Shown: in pieces, positions 42,521 through 51,430 of the stretch
How positions within the stretch are numbered: position 1 is the stretch's first letter
How the letters are laid out: each line of letters begins with the position of its first letter
Source of the DNA: an uncultured Geobacter sp.
GTDB taxonomy: Bacteria > Desulfobacterota > Desulfuromonadia > Geobacterales > CAIOGM01
NCBI GenBank assembly: GCA_903857795.1
Contig: CAIOGM010000122.1
Coordinates: 1-64,000 of the forward strand
Direction: 5' to 3'
DNA length: 64,000 bases
Translations under genes and position numbers: made by a program
Notes under the pieces: model-generated
Told to the model about the DNA's origin: nothing
Database searches by the model: none
Seen by the model: only the letters and a program-made list of their open reading frames with translations

Positions 42521-43960
42521 TTAACGCACCATGCCGAGCACGGTATCGATCATATCCGACGCCGTGGTAATCAGCTTGGCGGCGCCTTCATAGGCCTTCT
42601 GATAGGAGAGGAGTTTCATCAACTCCTCGTCCAGCGCCACGCCGAGAGTCGACTCTCTCAGGTTGTCCAGCTGGGTGAGCATGGAACTGCTCTGGGACAC
42701 CGCCTGGGTATTGTTCTGCACCGTGACCCCGACCTTCCCCACCAGGGAGTTGTAGAGCCCCGGCAACGTGGTCTGCGAACCGGAGACGGTGATGGCCTTG
42801 GTCTGCAGAGCGGCCAGGGAGAGGGCATTCACGTTATTACCGGTGGCGCCGGGGAGCGATGCCGCGGCAAGATCGTTGGTGGAGGTGATGCTGACCCCCA
42901 TGATGGAGCTGTAGCCCGAGGTATAGGTTGCCGGCGGAGTCGGGGAAGCGGGGGGGGTAAAGAGATTCAACCCGGTGCCGCCGGTGAGACCGTACCCCGA
43001 CGAGTGGACGCTGTTCACCTCGGTCGCCAGATTGTAGGCCGCCTCGTCCAGGCTCCCCAGGAATCCCGGTATGATCTGATCCCTCACCTGTAGCGTCCCC
43101 CCCAGGGTCCCGGACTTGGTGTCGGCCGCGATGAGGGAGGTGACATCGGTGCCCGGATCGGTGCTGCTGCTCTTCAGGAGGATGGATGAGGCGTTGGGAG
43201 TCACCCCGCCGGTGGTGAGGATGGAGGAGGTGACGCCGCTCACCAGGGTCGGCCCCCCGGAACTGCTCCCCAGGGTCACCGTCACGGTGCCGTCACTCTG
43301 TTCCTGAGTGGAGATGCCGACCTTCTGGGAGATACTCTTCAGCAGCAGATCGCGGCTGTCGCGCAGCTGGTTGGCGCTCCCCCCCCCGGTCTCGATGGAT
43401 TTGATCTGGGCGTTGTAGTCGGCAATCTGCTTGAGATTGGTGGTGATGCCGGTGGTAAGAGACGGCAGGGAGTTGTTGGCCTGGAGCAGCTGATCGTTCA
43501 GCCCCGTGCTGATCCGGTGAAAATTGTCGACCACACTCTGGCTCTTGTCCAGCACCGCCTGCCGTTCGGTGGTCCCCTGGGGGTTCACGGAGAGGTCCTG
43601 CCAGGCGGTGAAAAACTCCTGGAGGGACGAGGAGAGGCCGGTGTTGGCGGTCTCATTGAACAGCGGTTCTACCGTGGCCAGGGCGCTCTGCAGGGCGCTC
43701 TGGTTGCCGTTGAAGCCGCTCTCACCCAGGATCTGGGTCTGCAGGTAGTTGTCCTGAGCCCGTTGCACCGAAGCGACATTGACCCCGTTCCCCGTGAAGA
43801 AGCGGGGATCGATGGTTCCGGCGCTTGATTCCAGGTTGACGCTCTGTCGCGAATAGCCGGGGGTATTGACGTTGGAGATGTTCTGCCCCGTCACGTCAAT
43901 GGCGGTCTTTTGGGCCATCAGAGCCTTGCTGCCGATATCGAGAATGGTAGAAATGCTCAT
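42521..43960 (-). CDS. flgK: hook-filament junction protein FlgK
   Basis: 479 residues; N-terminal rod-family motif (ALMAQKTAIDVTGQNISNVN, TPGYSRQ) and C-terminal LLSYQKAYEGAAKLITTASD are typical. First hook-associated protein. It begins one base after the FlgN-like stop codon, and GGGAG precedes the ATG. Confidence 0.97.
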   Translation of the reverse strand: MSISTILDIGSKALMAQKTAIDVTGQNISNVNTPGYSRQSVNLESSAGTIDPRFFTGNGVNVASVQRAQDNYLQTQILGESGFNGNQSALQSALATVEPLFNETANTGLSSSLQEFFTAWQDLSVNPQGTTERQAVLDKSQSVVDNFHRISTGLNDQLLQANNSLPSLTTGITTNLKQIADYNAQIKSIETGGGSANQLRDSRDLLLKSISQKVGISTQEQSDGTVTVTLGSSSGGPTLVSGVTSSILTTGGVTPNASSILLKSSSTDPGTDVTSLIAADTKSGTLGGTLQVRDQIIPGFLGSLDEAAYNLATEVNSVHSSGYGLTGGTGLNLFTPPASPTPPATYTSGYSSIMGVSITSTNDLAAASLPGATGNNVNALSLAALQTKAITVSGSQTTLPGLYNSLVGKVGVTVQNNTQAVSQSSSMLTQLDNLRESTLGVALDEELMKLLSYQKAYEGAAKLITTASDMIDTVLGMVR

Positions 43961-44458
43961 CTAGATCTCCCGACTGAGAAAACTCATTCCCATGGAACCG
44001 GCGGCGAGACGTCCTCGGGCGCCATACACATCGCCCCCCCCCAGGAGGCCTCCGATGAGCGACAGGGAGCGCTGGATCAATGCCAGTGAACGGGAGAGGA
44101 GCCTCCGGTTCAGCTCCTGCTGCCGCCCCAGAGAGCCGGCCAGGAGCAGCAGCCGCCGTTGCAGCGGCACGAGCCTCTCCTTCTCGGAGTCAGAGGCGGA
44201 ACCGATCAGGAGAGAGAGGGTGATCTCCTTGTCTATCCCCCGCTCGGCGCCGAGCGACTCCATGAGCCGATGGCACTCTTCGGTCAGCCGCGCAAGCCGG
44301 GAGGTGACCTCTCCCTTGCACCGGTTGGACTCTTCCATGGAGACGGAGTTCATGTCGATGATCCGGCTCTGCTCCTCTTCCAGGGAGCAGGACAGCTCTT
44401 CCATGAGGCGCTCCTTGGACTCAAGCAGCGCCAATAACCTGACCATATTATCTGACAT
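43961..44458 (-). CDS. flgN: FlgN-like chaperone of FlgK/FlgL
   Basis: 165 residues, strongly helical, in the normal FlgN position between flgM and flgK. It opens with LLALLESKERLMEELSCSLE and ends with the glycine-rich tail (YGARGRLAAGSMG) seen in FlgN homologues. The chaperone delivers FlgK and FlgL to the export gate. Sequence conservation in this family is low; identification rests on size, pattern and place. Confidence 0.8.
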   Translation of the reverse strand: MSDNMVRLLALLESKERLMEELSCSLEEEQSRIIDMNSVSMEESNRCKGEVTSRLARLTEECHRLMESLGAERGIDKEITLSLLIGSASDSEKERLVPLQRRLLLLAGSLGRQQELNRRLLSRSLALIQRSLSLIGGLLGGGDVYGARGRLAAGSMGMSFLSREI

Positions 44459-44756
44459 TGAACGCTCTCCAGTTATCCAGCATCTTTCCGGCGACTGCCT
44501 CGGAAGCCACCTGGTATGAACCGTCGGAGAGCTGCTGCCTGATCTGGGAGACCTTCTCGCCGGAAGAGTCCGGCGGCTGCGGCATCAGCGTCTTCAATTT
44601 TTCCACCTTCTCCCTGCTCCGCGATAGATTGACCCGGTCGGCGCCGGAAGCAGCCGCGCCGGTGGTGGTGTTGGAAGAGGAGTCCCCCTTCTTGGCGATG
44701 CTTTCGGCGGTGGACTGCACCAGCGGCGGGAGGAGCTGATTATTTGTTATTTTCAT
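44448..44756 (-). CDS. flgM: anti-sigma-28 factor FlgM
   Basis: 102 residues. The C-terminal helices (KVSQIRQQLSDGSYQVASEA, VAGKML) are the sigma-binding part of FlgM; the N-terminal half is low-complexity and probably disordered (SNTTTGAAASGADRVNLSRS). FlgM holds FliA inactive until exported through the finished hook. It overlaps flgJ by 17 nt and flgN by 11 nt. Confidence 0.9.
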   Translation of the reverse strand: MKITNNQLLPPLVQSTAESIAKKGDSSSNTTTGAAASGADRVNLSRSREKVEKLKTLMPQPPDSSGEKVSQIRQQLSDGSYQVASEAVAGKMLDNWRAFNVR

Positions 44757-45156
44757 GGGTAACTCCGGTTAGCTCGCTGGGGTATCGGCCGTCATTTCCG
44801 GCGCCGCTCCGGCTCGCGCGGCTGCTTGCCACATGAGGAGCGAGCTGCTTGTCCAGCATCGTTGACATCCCTATTCCGCCATGCTCGGTGATGATCCGTG
44901 CGTACTCCTGATCCAGCATGGAGTGAAACATCTCTTCGCCTTGGCCACCGCCGGTGATCGAATCCTTCCCCACCGTGTCCCTCATGGATTTGAGCATCAT
45001 GCCGACAAACAGCCCCTCAAACTCCCGGGCCACCTTCTTGGCCGCCAGCTCATCCTTGCTACGGGGCGCCGGAGCGCCGGATTTCACCACGCTGTCCGCC
45101 TTGAGGGACCCGGCGGCGTACTGCAGACTCTCCATGCTCCCGCTCTTGAGTTCCAT
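44740..45156 (-). CDS. flgJ: rod-binding protein FlgJ (N-terminal domain only)
   Basis: 138 residues: the FlgJ rod-binding domain (AAKKVAREFEGLFVGMMLKS; GEEMFHSMLDQEYARIITEH) without the C-terminal muramidase domain of enteric FlgJ. Single-domain forms are normal in many lineages; the muramidase must come from elsewhere. Confidence 0.9.
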   Translation of the reverse strand: MELKSGSMESLQYAAGSLKADSVVKSGAPAPRSKDELAAKKVAREFEGLFVGMMLKSMRDTVGKDSITGGGQGEEMFHSMLDQEYARIITEHGGIGMSTMLDKQLAPHVASSRASRSGAGNDGRYPSELTGVTHENNK

Positions 45157-45203
45157 ACCTATTACTCTCTCCTATCGACAGCTTAGGGCAAAACTTTAAG
45201 GAG

Positions 45204-46304
45204 TTAGATGATCACCAGCTCGGCGTTGAGCGCGCCGGAGGCCTTGATGGCCTGCATGATGCCGATCAGGTCGCGGGGGGTTACTCCCAGGGAGTTGAGC
45301 GCTCTCACCACCTCCCCGATATTGGCCCCGGCCTCCACCACCGCCAGACGCGCCCCATCGGCGTTGTCGTTGACCTTAATCGAAGTCCGCGGCACGACCT
45401 GGGTGCTCCCTGTATTGCTGAAGGGGGTCGGCTGGGAAACTTCGGGGGTCTCCTTGATGTACAGAGTCAGGTTGCCGTGGGAGATCGCCACCGTTGAGAT
45501 TCGCACCTTGTCCCCGATGACGATGGTTCCGGTCCGCTCGTTCAGCACCACCTTGGCCGGATTGTCCGGTGTCACCTCCAACCGCTCCAGGTCGGCCACG
45601 AACTCCACCGTCCGCCCCTTGTAGTCGGGAGGGATGACAAGGAGCACCGACCCCGGATCGATGTTTGAGGCAAGAACCGTCTTGAATTTGTCGTTTATCG
45701 CCTTGGATATTCTGTTGGCGGTGGTGAAGTCCGGCTGGTGGAGATTGAGCTTGAGGGTGCTCCGGTCGACGAGAACATTGGGGATTTCCCGCTCCACCAG
45801 CCCTCCGCCGGGGACTCGTCCCGCGGTGGGGTGATTCTTCTGGGCGGAAGCGGCCTGGCCGCCGTAGGAGAAGGCGTTGGTAGAGACCGCCCCCTGAGCC
45901 ACCGCATAGACCTGGCCATCCCCCCCCTTCAGGGGAGAGAGGAGGAGCGTCCCCCCCGAGAGAGATGTGGCGTCACCAAGGGAGGAGACCAGCACGTCCA
46001 TGGTCGCCCCCTGCTTGGCGAAGGGGGCGAGCACTGCGGTCACCATGACCGCCGCCAGGTTCTTGACCTTGATATCGACCCGGTTGACCGTCACCCCCAT
46101 CCGCTCCAGCACGTTGACCAGCGACTGCACCGGGAACTTGGTCTGGTCGCTGTCACCGCTCCCGTTGAGTCCCACCACGAGCCCATAGCCGACCAGCTGA
46201 TTGTCACGGACCCCGTCGAAACTGGCGATATCCTTGATCCGGATCGCCAGGGCCGGTTGGGCCATGAAGCCAAGGAGAAGCATGCTCAGAAGAAACCGTT
46301 TCAT
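45204..46304 (-). CDS. flgI: flagellar P-ring protein FlgI
   Basis: 366 residues from the ATG at 46304, which puts a normal signal peptide (MKRFLLSMLLLGFMAQPALA) at the start; an in-frame upstream ATG at 46337 would add 11 residues before it. Core pattern RIKDIASFDGVRDNQLVGYG, LVVGLNGSGDSD is diagnostic. It forms the periplasmic P ring around the rod. Confidence 0.97.
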   Translation of the reverse strand: MKRFLLSMLLLGFMAQPALAIRIKDIASFDGVRDNQLVGYGLVVGLNGSGDSDQTKFPVQSLVNVLERMGVTVNRVDIKVKNLAAVMVTAVLAPFAKQGATMDVLVSSLGDATSLSGGTLLLSPLKGGDGQVYAVAQGAVSTNAFSYGGQAASAQKNHPTAGRVPGGGLVEREIPNVLVDRSTLKLNLHQPDFTTANRISKAINDKFKTVLASNIDPGSVLLVIPPDYKGRTVEFVADLERLEVTPDNPAKVVLNERTGTIVIGDKVRISTVAISHGNLTLYIKETPEVSQPTPFSNTGSTQVVPRTSIKVNDNADGARLAVVEAGANIGEVVRALNSLGVTPRDLIGIMQAIKASGALNAELVII

Positions 46305-46324
46305 AAGATACCCACCACTGCCGG

Positions 46325-46999
46325 TCAGAACGGCCATGCGTAATCAAGGATGTTCATGAGCCACCCCGGCCGCTGCCGGTCACTGATTACCCCTTTACCG
46401 CTGTAGGTGATCCGCGCATCGGCCAACTGTGCGGAGTTTATCAGATTCTCAGGCGTGATATCCCGGGGGCGGACGGTCCCCTCCAGGACGATGGTCTGGT
46501 CCTCATTGTTGACCATGACGTGGCGCCGCCCCTCGATGAGCAGATTGCCGTTGGCGAGGACATCGATGACCCGGGCCGTAATGGTGGCGGTGAGGGCGTC
46601 CTTGCGGGTGGTCGAGCCTGAACCTGCGTATTTCGAGTCGATGGAGGCGGCCGCGAGCTTGGTCAGATCCATCCCGTTGAGACCGGCCAGCTTGGACTCC
46701 ATCCCCAGCAGATTGGGAATTCCGGCCGCGATGGACGCGGCCCGACCGGTATCGGTGGTGGCGGCCTTGCTGGCGCTGGTCTGCTCGGAGATCACCACGG
46801 TGAGGGTATCTCCGATCCGGCGCGCCTTCATGTCATCCACCAAGCCGGGCGTGGTGGACTGCCAGAGCGAGCCGTTGGCGTAGCTCACCGGAGGCTTGTC
46901 CAGGTGCTGTTCCCGGGCGGGAAAGGTGCTCTCCGGCGGTGGGTGGACGCAGCCGGCGACAAGGAGGAGTAACAGCGAGGCTAAACAGTAGCGTTTCAT
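46325..46999 (-). CDS. flgH: flagellar L-ring lipoprotein FlgH
   Basis: 224 residues from the ATG at 46999. A lipoprotein signal peptide ends in LLLLVAGC with the acylated cysteine. The body (SLWQSTTPGLVDDMKARRIG, DTLTVVISEQTSA; TITARVIDVLANGNLLIEGR) is the L-ring protein in the outer membrane. It begins 1 nt after the flgA stop. Confidence 0.97.
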   Translation of the reverse strand: MKRYCLASLLLLLVAGCVHPPPESTFPAREQHLDKPPVSYANGSLWQSTTPGLVDDMKARRIGDTLTVVISEQTSASKAATTDTGRAASIAAGIPNLLGMESKLAGLNGMDLTKLAAASIDSKYAGSGSTTRKDALTATITARVIDVLANGNLLIEGRRHVMVNNEDQTIVLEGTVRPRDITPENLINSAQLADARITYSGKGVISDRQRPGWLMNILDYAWPF

Positions 47000-47000
47000 A

Positions 47001-47720
47001 TCAGAACTCCACCCGTACCTGGCCTTCACCGATCACCACGGCCTGAATATCCTTCTGCGCGTTGGGATTCTGCACCATTATCTGGTCCCCTTCGGCGCCG
47101 TTTCCCCGGGCCCTGCCGGTGGCGGTGATCTTGAATGCGCTGTTTTCGGCGATGATGGTGACCATCTGGCCGCTCCTGACCAGCGGCGGTTTCTCCAGGT
47201 AATCGGCGCGCAGCGAGGAGTTGACCCGCATCCCCACCTTGACCCGCTTGCCGATGACCTCGTCGATGCCGCGGCAGACCCGGTTGGGCGCCGTCGCCAG
47301 ATCCCGCTTCTGCAGAGTCACGTCACCGGAGGTGAGCAGCATGCCAAACTCCAGCTGTCGGGTGGCTACCACCACGTTGGCCAGCGCCTCCACCTCCACA
47401 TTGAGCGTGAGATTTTTCTCCACCCGGTCATTGACCCTGACGATGAGCGCCAGAGACTTTCGCCCCCACCCTTCCCACTCCTGGGGCGCAACCACCTCAT
47501 AGCTGACCTCACCGGGAGGGAGCAGGCTCTCGCCCGAATAGCCGAGACTCTTCAGCCGGATCGTCACCTCCTGATTTTCGCTTCGTTGGACCAGGTAGTC
47601 GGTAACCACACGGCGGACCACGGCCTCCGTCATGAGCGTCCCCTTGGCGCCCCATGACGTGACAGCCGTCAGGAGAACCATGAGCAGCGCCGGCGTCAGT
47701 AGTTTCAAGATTCGTTTCAT
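47001..47720 (-). CDS. flgA: P-ring assembly chaperone FlgA
   Basis: 239 residues from the ATG at 47720 (GGAG upstream). Signal peptide about 1-25, then the SAF-type C-terminal domain (VVVATRQLEFGMLLTSGDVT; LQKRDLATAPNR; GQMVTIIAENSAFKITATGR). It helps FlgI assemble in the periplasm. Confidence 0.92.
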   Translation of the reverse strand: MKRILKLLTPALLMVLLTAVTSWGAKGTLMTEAVVRRVVTDYLVQRSENQEVTIRLKSLGYSGESLLPPGEVSYEVVAPQEWEGWGRKSLALIVRVNDRVEKNLTLNVEVEALANVVVATRQLEFGMLLTSGDVTLQKRDLATAPNRVCRGIDEVIGKRVKVGMRVNSSLRADYLEKPPLVRSGQMVTIIAENSAFKITATGRARGNGAEGDQIMVQNPNAQKDIQAVVIGEGQVRVEF

Positions 47721-47744
47721 ACTCCGCTCCCGCGTCACAGCAGC

Positions 47745-48530
47745 TTACCGTTTGAGTTCGTTGGCCTTCTGAAGCATCTCGTCGGAAGCCTGGATCGCCT
47801 TGGAGTTGGTCTCGTAGGCCCGCTGGCTGACGATCATGTTGACCATCTCTTCCATGACGCTCACGTTGCTCATTTCCAGGATCCCCTGGGCGGTGGTGCC
47901 GACTCCGTTCTGTCCCGGAGTTCCATTGGTGGCCGCACCCGACGAGTCGGTGGGCTGATAGAGGTTGTGCCCCATGCTGGAGAGCCCCGAGGGGTTGGAG
48001 AACATGGCCAGCTGGATATTGCCGACGGTGGTGGCGGCCGTTGTCCCGGCCTGAAGCACCGAGACGGTGCCGTCGTTGCCGATGTTCACCTTGGTGGCGT
48101 TGTTGGGAATGGTGATGGACGGCACGAGGGGATAGCCGTCTGAGTTGACGATCCGTCCCTGATTGTCCTTCTTGAAGGCGCCTGCCCGACTGTAGCCGGT
48201 GGTTCCATCGGGGAGCTGGATCTGAAAGAAACCATCCCCCTCGACGGCGATATCCAGCTCATTGCCGGTCTGGGAGAAATTGCCGGCGGTGAAAAGCTTG
48301 GTTACGGCGGCGGCCTTGGTCCCGAGTCCCACCTGAATCCCCACCGTCTGCGTCGTGGCGGTGGACGGTGCGCCGGTGGCCTTGAGGTTCTGATACATGA
48401 GGTCCTGGAAATCGGCCCGGCTCTTCTTGAAACCGGCGGTGTTCACGTTGGCCAGGTTGTTGGCGATCACATCCATATTGAGTTGCTGCGCCTGCATGCC
48501 GGAAGCGGCGGTCCAGAGTGCGCGTATCAT
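47745..48530 (-). CDS. flgG: distal rod protein FlgG
   Basis: 261 residues: [36 protein letters not shown] at the start, [20 protein letters not shown], and the C-terminal [20 protein letters not shown] motif. The length matches the family. It follows flgF with 17 nt. Confidence 0.97.
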   Translation of the reverse strand: MIRALWTAASGMQAQQLNMDVIANNLANVNTAGFKKSRADFQDLMYQNLKATGAPSTATTQTVGIQVGLGTKAAAVTKLFTAGNFSQTGNELDIAVEGDGFFQIQLPDGTTGYSRAGAFKKDNQGRIVNSDGYPLVPSITIPNNATKVNIGNDGTVSVLQAGTTAATTVGNIQLAMFSNPSGLSSMGHNLYQPTDSSGAATNGTPGQNGVGTTAQGILEMSNVSVMEEMVNMIVSQRAYETNSKAIQASDEMLQKANELKR

Positions 48531-48546
48531 GACAATCCTCCTGTTG

Positions 48547-49305
48547 TTACAGCTTACCCAGTTCGCCGGTGGCCTTAGCCGCCATGTCGTCGTAACTCTT
48601 CACCGCCTTGAGGCAGCTCTCGTAATAGCGGGACGTCTCTATGAGATTCGCCATCTCCAGGATCGGGTTGACGTTGGAATCCTCCAGGAACCCCTGTTTG
48701 ACCCCCGTGCTCTTGGCCGGTTCGGCCGTCACCCCCTCCCCGGCGGTAAACAGCGCCCCTCCGACCTTCTGCAGGGTGTACGGTTTCGGGAATTCGACGA
48801 CATTCAGGCTCCCCACCTGGTTCCCGTCGGCGAATATCCCCCCCTTGGCGTCAACCTCGATCTTGTTGCCGACCACGGTAATGGCTCCACCGTTGCTTCC
48901 CTGGACCTCGTCCCCCTGGGCGGTAAGGAGCTTCCCCCCGGCGTCCAGGTGAAAATTCCCCTGCCGGGTATAGGCGGTCCCCTCGGCGCTCTTGACCACG
49001 AAATAGCCCTCCCCATCCAGGGCGAAATCCAGCGGGACGCCGCTCTGCCGTACCGGTCCCCCGGAATAGTCGGTCACGACAGTACCGCCGGTATGCAGCG
49101 GTGTCCGCGCCGCCGTTACGGGAGAAGCCGCGACGGCGGGAGAGGCCGGCGTGGTGGAATTAACATTGGCCAACACGCTTTCGAACAGCACCCGGTCTCT
49201 CTTGAACCCGGTGGTGTTAAGATTGGCGAGATTGTTGGTCAGGACCTCCATCCGCTGGATTGAAGCCATGCTCCCCGAAAGCGCCGCATACATTCCGCTG
49301 TTCAT
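48547..49305 (-). CDS. flgF: proximal rod protein FlgF
   Basis: 252 residues from the ATG at 49305, preceded by AAGGAG at 7 nt (an in-frame start at 49323 lies upstream of that site). The start [35 protein letters not shown], and the C-terminal [20 protein letters not shown] are rod-family signatures in the FlgF form. First gene of the twelve-gene operon ending at fliW; a sigma-54-like element lies 65 nt upstream. Confidence 0.95.
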   Translation of the reverse strand: MNSGMYAALSGSMASIQRMEVLTNNLANLNTTGFKRDRVLFESVLANVNSTTPASPAVAASPVTAARTPLHTGGTVVTDYSGGPVRQSGVPLDFALDGEGYFVVKSAEGTAYTRQGNFHLDAGGKLLTAQGDEVQGSNGGAITVVGNKIEVDAKGGIFADGNQVGSLNVVEFPKPYTLQKVGGALFTAGEGVTAEPAKSTGVKQGFLEDSNVNPILEMANLIETSRYYESCLKAVKSYDDMAAKATGELGKL

Positions 49306-49369
49306 GATCACTCTCCTTGGCAAACTTCAGGTACAACATCCCAGGATATCGAGGGGACAGGATGGCTAA

Positions 49370-49386
49370 TGCAAGAACCTAACCGG
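49370..49386 (-). promoter_or_regulatory. putative sigma-54 promoter of the flgF operon
   Basis: Read on the minus strand: CGGTTAGGTTCTTGCA, with GG and GC 10 nt apart and a consensus TTGCA -12 element; the -24 element is less good than TGGCAC. Expected start of transcription is about 50 nt before flgF. Confidence 0.45.
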
Positions 49387-49459
49387 ATACGCGGGAATCG
49401 GGAAGAATGTGGCAGAAACGTGGGGGGAAGCGGAAATTTTCCTGAAACACGTGAATAGT

Positions 49460-49700
49460 GAGTCTAAAAACGGCACTTGAGACACGGAGACACGGAGAAA
49501 ATCAGGTAATGCATATGGGTGTCATCCTGAGCGACAGCGAAGGATCTGCTTCCGCCTGAACAGCAGATCCTTCACTTCGTTCAGGATGACAAACTGAGTT
49601 GTAGTGTTGTACCTCGATTGGCCTCAGAGTGAACTATACGAAACTGTGAGAGATTATTCTCCGTGCCTGCGTGGTGGACTGTTTTTTCGAGGTTTATTCG
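49460..49700. repeat. nested inverted repeats between fliA and flgF
   Basis: Two known-looking dispersed repeats are nested. Outer: GAGACACGGAGACACGGAGAAAA (about 49479-49501) against TTCTCCGTGCCTGCGTGGTG (about 49657-49676). Inner: GTCATCCTGAGCGACAGCGA at 49521 paired with TCGTTCAGGATGAC ending at 49590. No gene is supported in 49306-49745. Confidence 0.8.
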
Positions 49701-49709
49701 GATTCAAAA

Positions 49710-49740
49710 ACATGACAGCTCTGTCAATTTTTTTTCCGCG
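49710..49740. terminator. bidirectional terminator-like hairpin after fliA
   Basis: TGACAG-CT-CTGTCA (49713-49726) flanked by T-rich tracts on both strands, 20 nt after the fliA stop. It is a plausible end of the fliL-fliA operon, though the stem is short. Confidence 0.45.
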
Positions 49741-49745
49741 ACCGG

Positions 49746-50501
49746 TCAATCGTAGTGCGGTTTCATCTTTGATCTGAGCCGGACCACCGCCTGGCTGTGC
49801 AGCTGGGAGACCCGCGACTCGGTAAGGCCGAGGATCTCGCCGATGTCCTTGAGCTTGAGCTCCTCATAGTAGTAGAGGGTGACAACAATCCGCTCCTTCT
49901 CCGGCAGGATATCGATACAGCCGGCCAGGGAGTCGATGAGCTGCCGATACTGGAGCTGCGCCTGGGGATTGAGCGCGGCGTTGTCCGCCACCATATCCAG
50001 GAGAGTCACCAGGCTCCCGTCATCATCCTCCATGGATTCGTTGAGGCTGACAAAGGAGAAGGTATGCACCTCTTCCAGAATCCGGTAGTACTCCTCCAGA
50101 TCCACCTCCATGGCGGCGGCGACCTCCTCGCCGGAGGGATCGCGCCCCAGCTTCTGACAGAGGCGGGCGAACTCCCGCTCCAGCCGCTTATACTTTTCCC
50201 GTACCGACCGGGAAAGCCAATCCTGAGAGCGGAGCTCATCGAGGATCGTCCCCTTGATCCGTTGTTCGGCGAAGGTCTTGAAGAGAATCCCCCTGGCCGG
50301 CTCGAACCGTTCGGCGGAGGAGATGAGTCCCATCACCGCGGCGCTCATAAGTTCATCCTCATCGATATGGGGGGGGAGATGCGCCGCCATCCGTTTGACG
50401 ATGTACTTGGCCAACGGCAGATGCTCGATGATCAGTGCGTCACGGATGGCAAGGGAGCTCCGCTGGGACTCCTCGGCATAGCCTCTCAACGCAGGATTCA
50501 T
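49746..50501 (-). CDS. fliA: flagellar sigma factor FliA (sigma-28)
   Basis: 251 residues with sigma-70 region 2 ([60 protein letters not shown]), region 3 and region 4 ([20 protein letters not shown]) in the compact FliA form. It directs transcription from TAAAGTTT-N11-GCCGATAA promoters; two are visible here (14320 and 33329). FlgM at 44448 is its inhibitor. It starts in an ATGA overlap with flhG. Confidence 0.97.
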   Translation of the reverse strand: MNPALRGYAEESQRSSLAIRDALIIEHLPLAKYIVKRMAAHLPPHIDEDELMSAAVMGLISSAERFEPARGILFKTFAEQRIKGTILDELRSQDWLSRSVREKYKRLEREFARLCQKLGRDPSGEEVAAAMEVDLEEYYRILEEVHTFSFVSLNESMEDDDGSLVTLLDMVADNAALNPQAQLQYRQLIDSLAGCIDILPEKERIVVTLYYYEELKLKDIGEILGLTESRVSQLHSQAVVRLRSKMKPHYD

Positions 50502-51430
50502 ACATACCTCATGGAAGGGATTTCTTCAAAGTAGCGCCTGAAGAGGAACTGGATGTTCCCCTTCACCGACTGGGATGCGGGACTGCTCCTGAGCGTGCGA
50601 GCCAGTGTGGCGAAACAGCGGGCGGCGGCCGAACGGGGGTGAAGTTCCACCACCGCCCTCTGCCGACGGACCGAATCAACCAGCCGCTCGTCGCGGACGA
50701 TACAGCCGAAAAAATCCAGGGAGACATCCAGGAAGCGGCTCACCACCTGGGAGAGTCTCTTGAACATCTCCAGCGCCTCATCACTGTCCCTGACCATGTT
50801 GACCAGCACCTTGAAGCGCCGTTCCCCGTGGCGGGTCGCCATCACCTTGATCAGGGCGTAGACATCGGCCAGTGAGGTCGGCTCCGGAGAGAGGACCACC
50901 ACGATCTCCTGGGCCGCGGCGTTGAAGTAGGTCACATTCTCCGAGATGCCGCTCTCCGTATCGATGATCAGGACGTCGAACTCCTCGTCGATGGCGTCCA
51001 GCTCATCCATCAGGAGGAGCCGTTCCCGCGGGTTGAGTATGGAGCACCGGTCGCCTCCCGATCCGGCGGGGATGATCCTGATCCCGCCGGGTCCGGTCAC
51101 GATGACCTCGGAGAGACGCCGGCTCCCGTTGAAGACGTCGTCCAGGGTCAGCGTCGGCCGCAGCCCCAGGAGGATCCCCACATTCCCCAGCCCCACATCG
51201 GCATCCATGACCAGAACCCGCTCCCCCTCGTTGGCCAGAGCCAGGGCGAGGTTCACCACCACGCTGCTCTTGCCGACCCCCCCCTTGCCGCTGGTGACCG
51301 AGATGACACGGGCGCCGCACTTCTTCTTCGCCGGAGGGAGAGTAGTGGCGAACCGGATCTGGCCGGGATAAGCCCCCGCCATCATGTTCAGCCGGTCGGT
51401 ATGGATCATCACTCCACTGCTGCAGTTCAT
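50498..51430 (-). CDS. flhG: MinD-like ATPase FlhG (FleN)
   Basis: 310 residues with the deviant Walker [11 protein letters not shown] (about 47-56), [19 protein letters not shown] and [12 protein letters not shown]. FlhG limits flagellar number and works with FlhF at the pole. A conserved Gln-rich activation helix at the extreme N-terminus, as in FlhG of polar flagellates, is only weakly recognisable. It overlaps flhF and fliA by 4 nt each. Confidence 0.92.
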   Translation of the reverse strand: MNCSSGVMIHTDRLNMMAGAYPGQIRFATTLPPAKKKCGARVISVTSGKGGVGKSSVVVNLALALANEGERVLVMDADVGLGNVGILLGLRPTLTLDDVFNGSRRLSEVIVTGPGGIRIIPAGSGGDRCSILNPRERLLLMDELDAIDEEFDVLIIDTESGISENVTYFNAAAQEIVVVLSPEPTSLADVYALIKVMATRHGERRFKVLVNMVRDSDEALEMFKRLSQVVSRFLDVSLDFFGCIVRDERLVDSVRRQRAVVELHPRSAAARCFATLARTLRSSPASQSVKGNIQFLFRRYFEEIPSMRYV

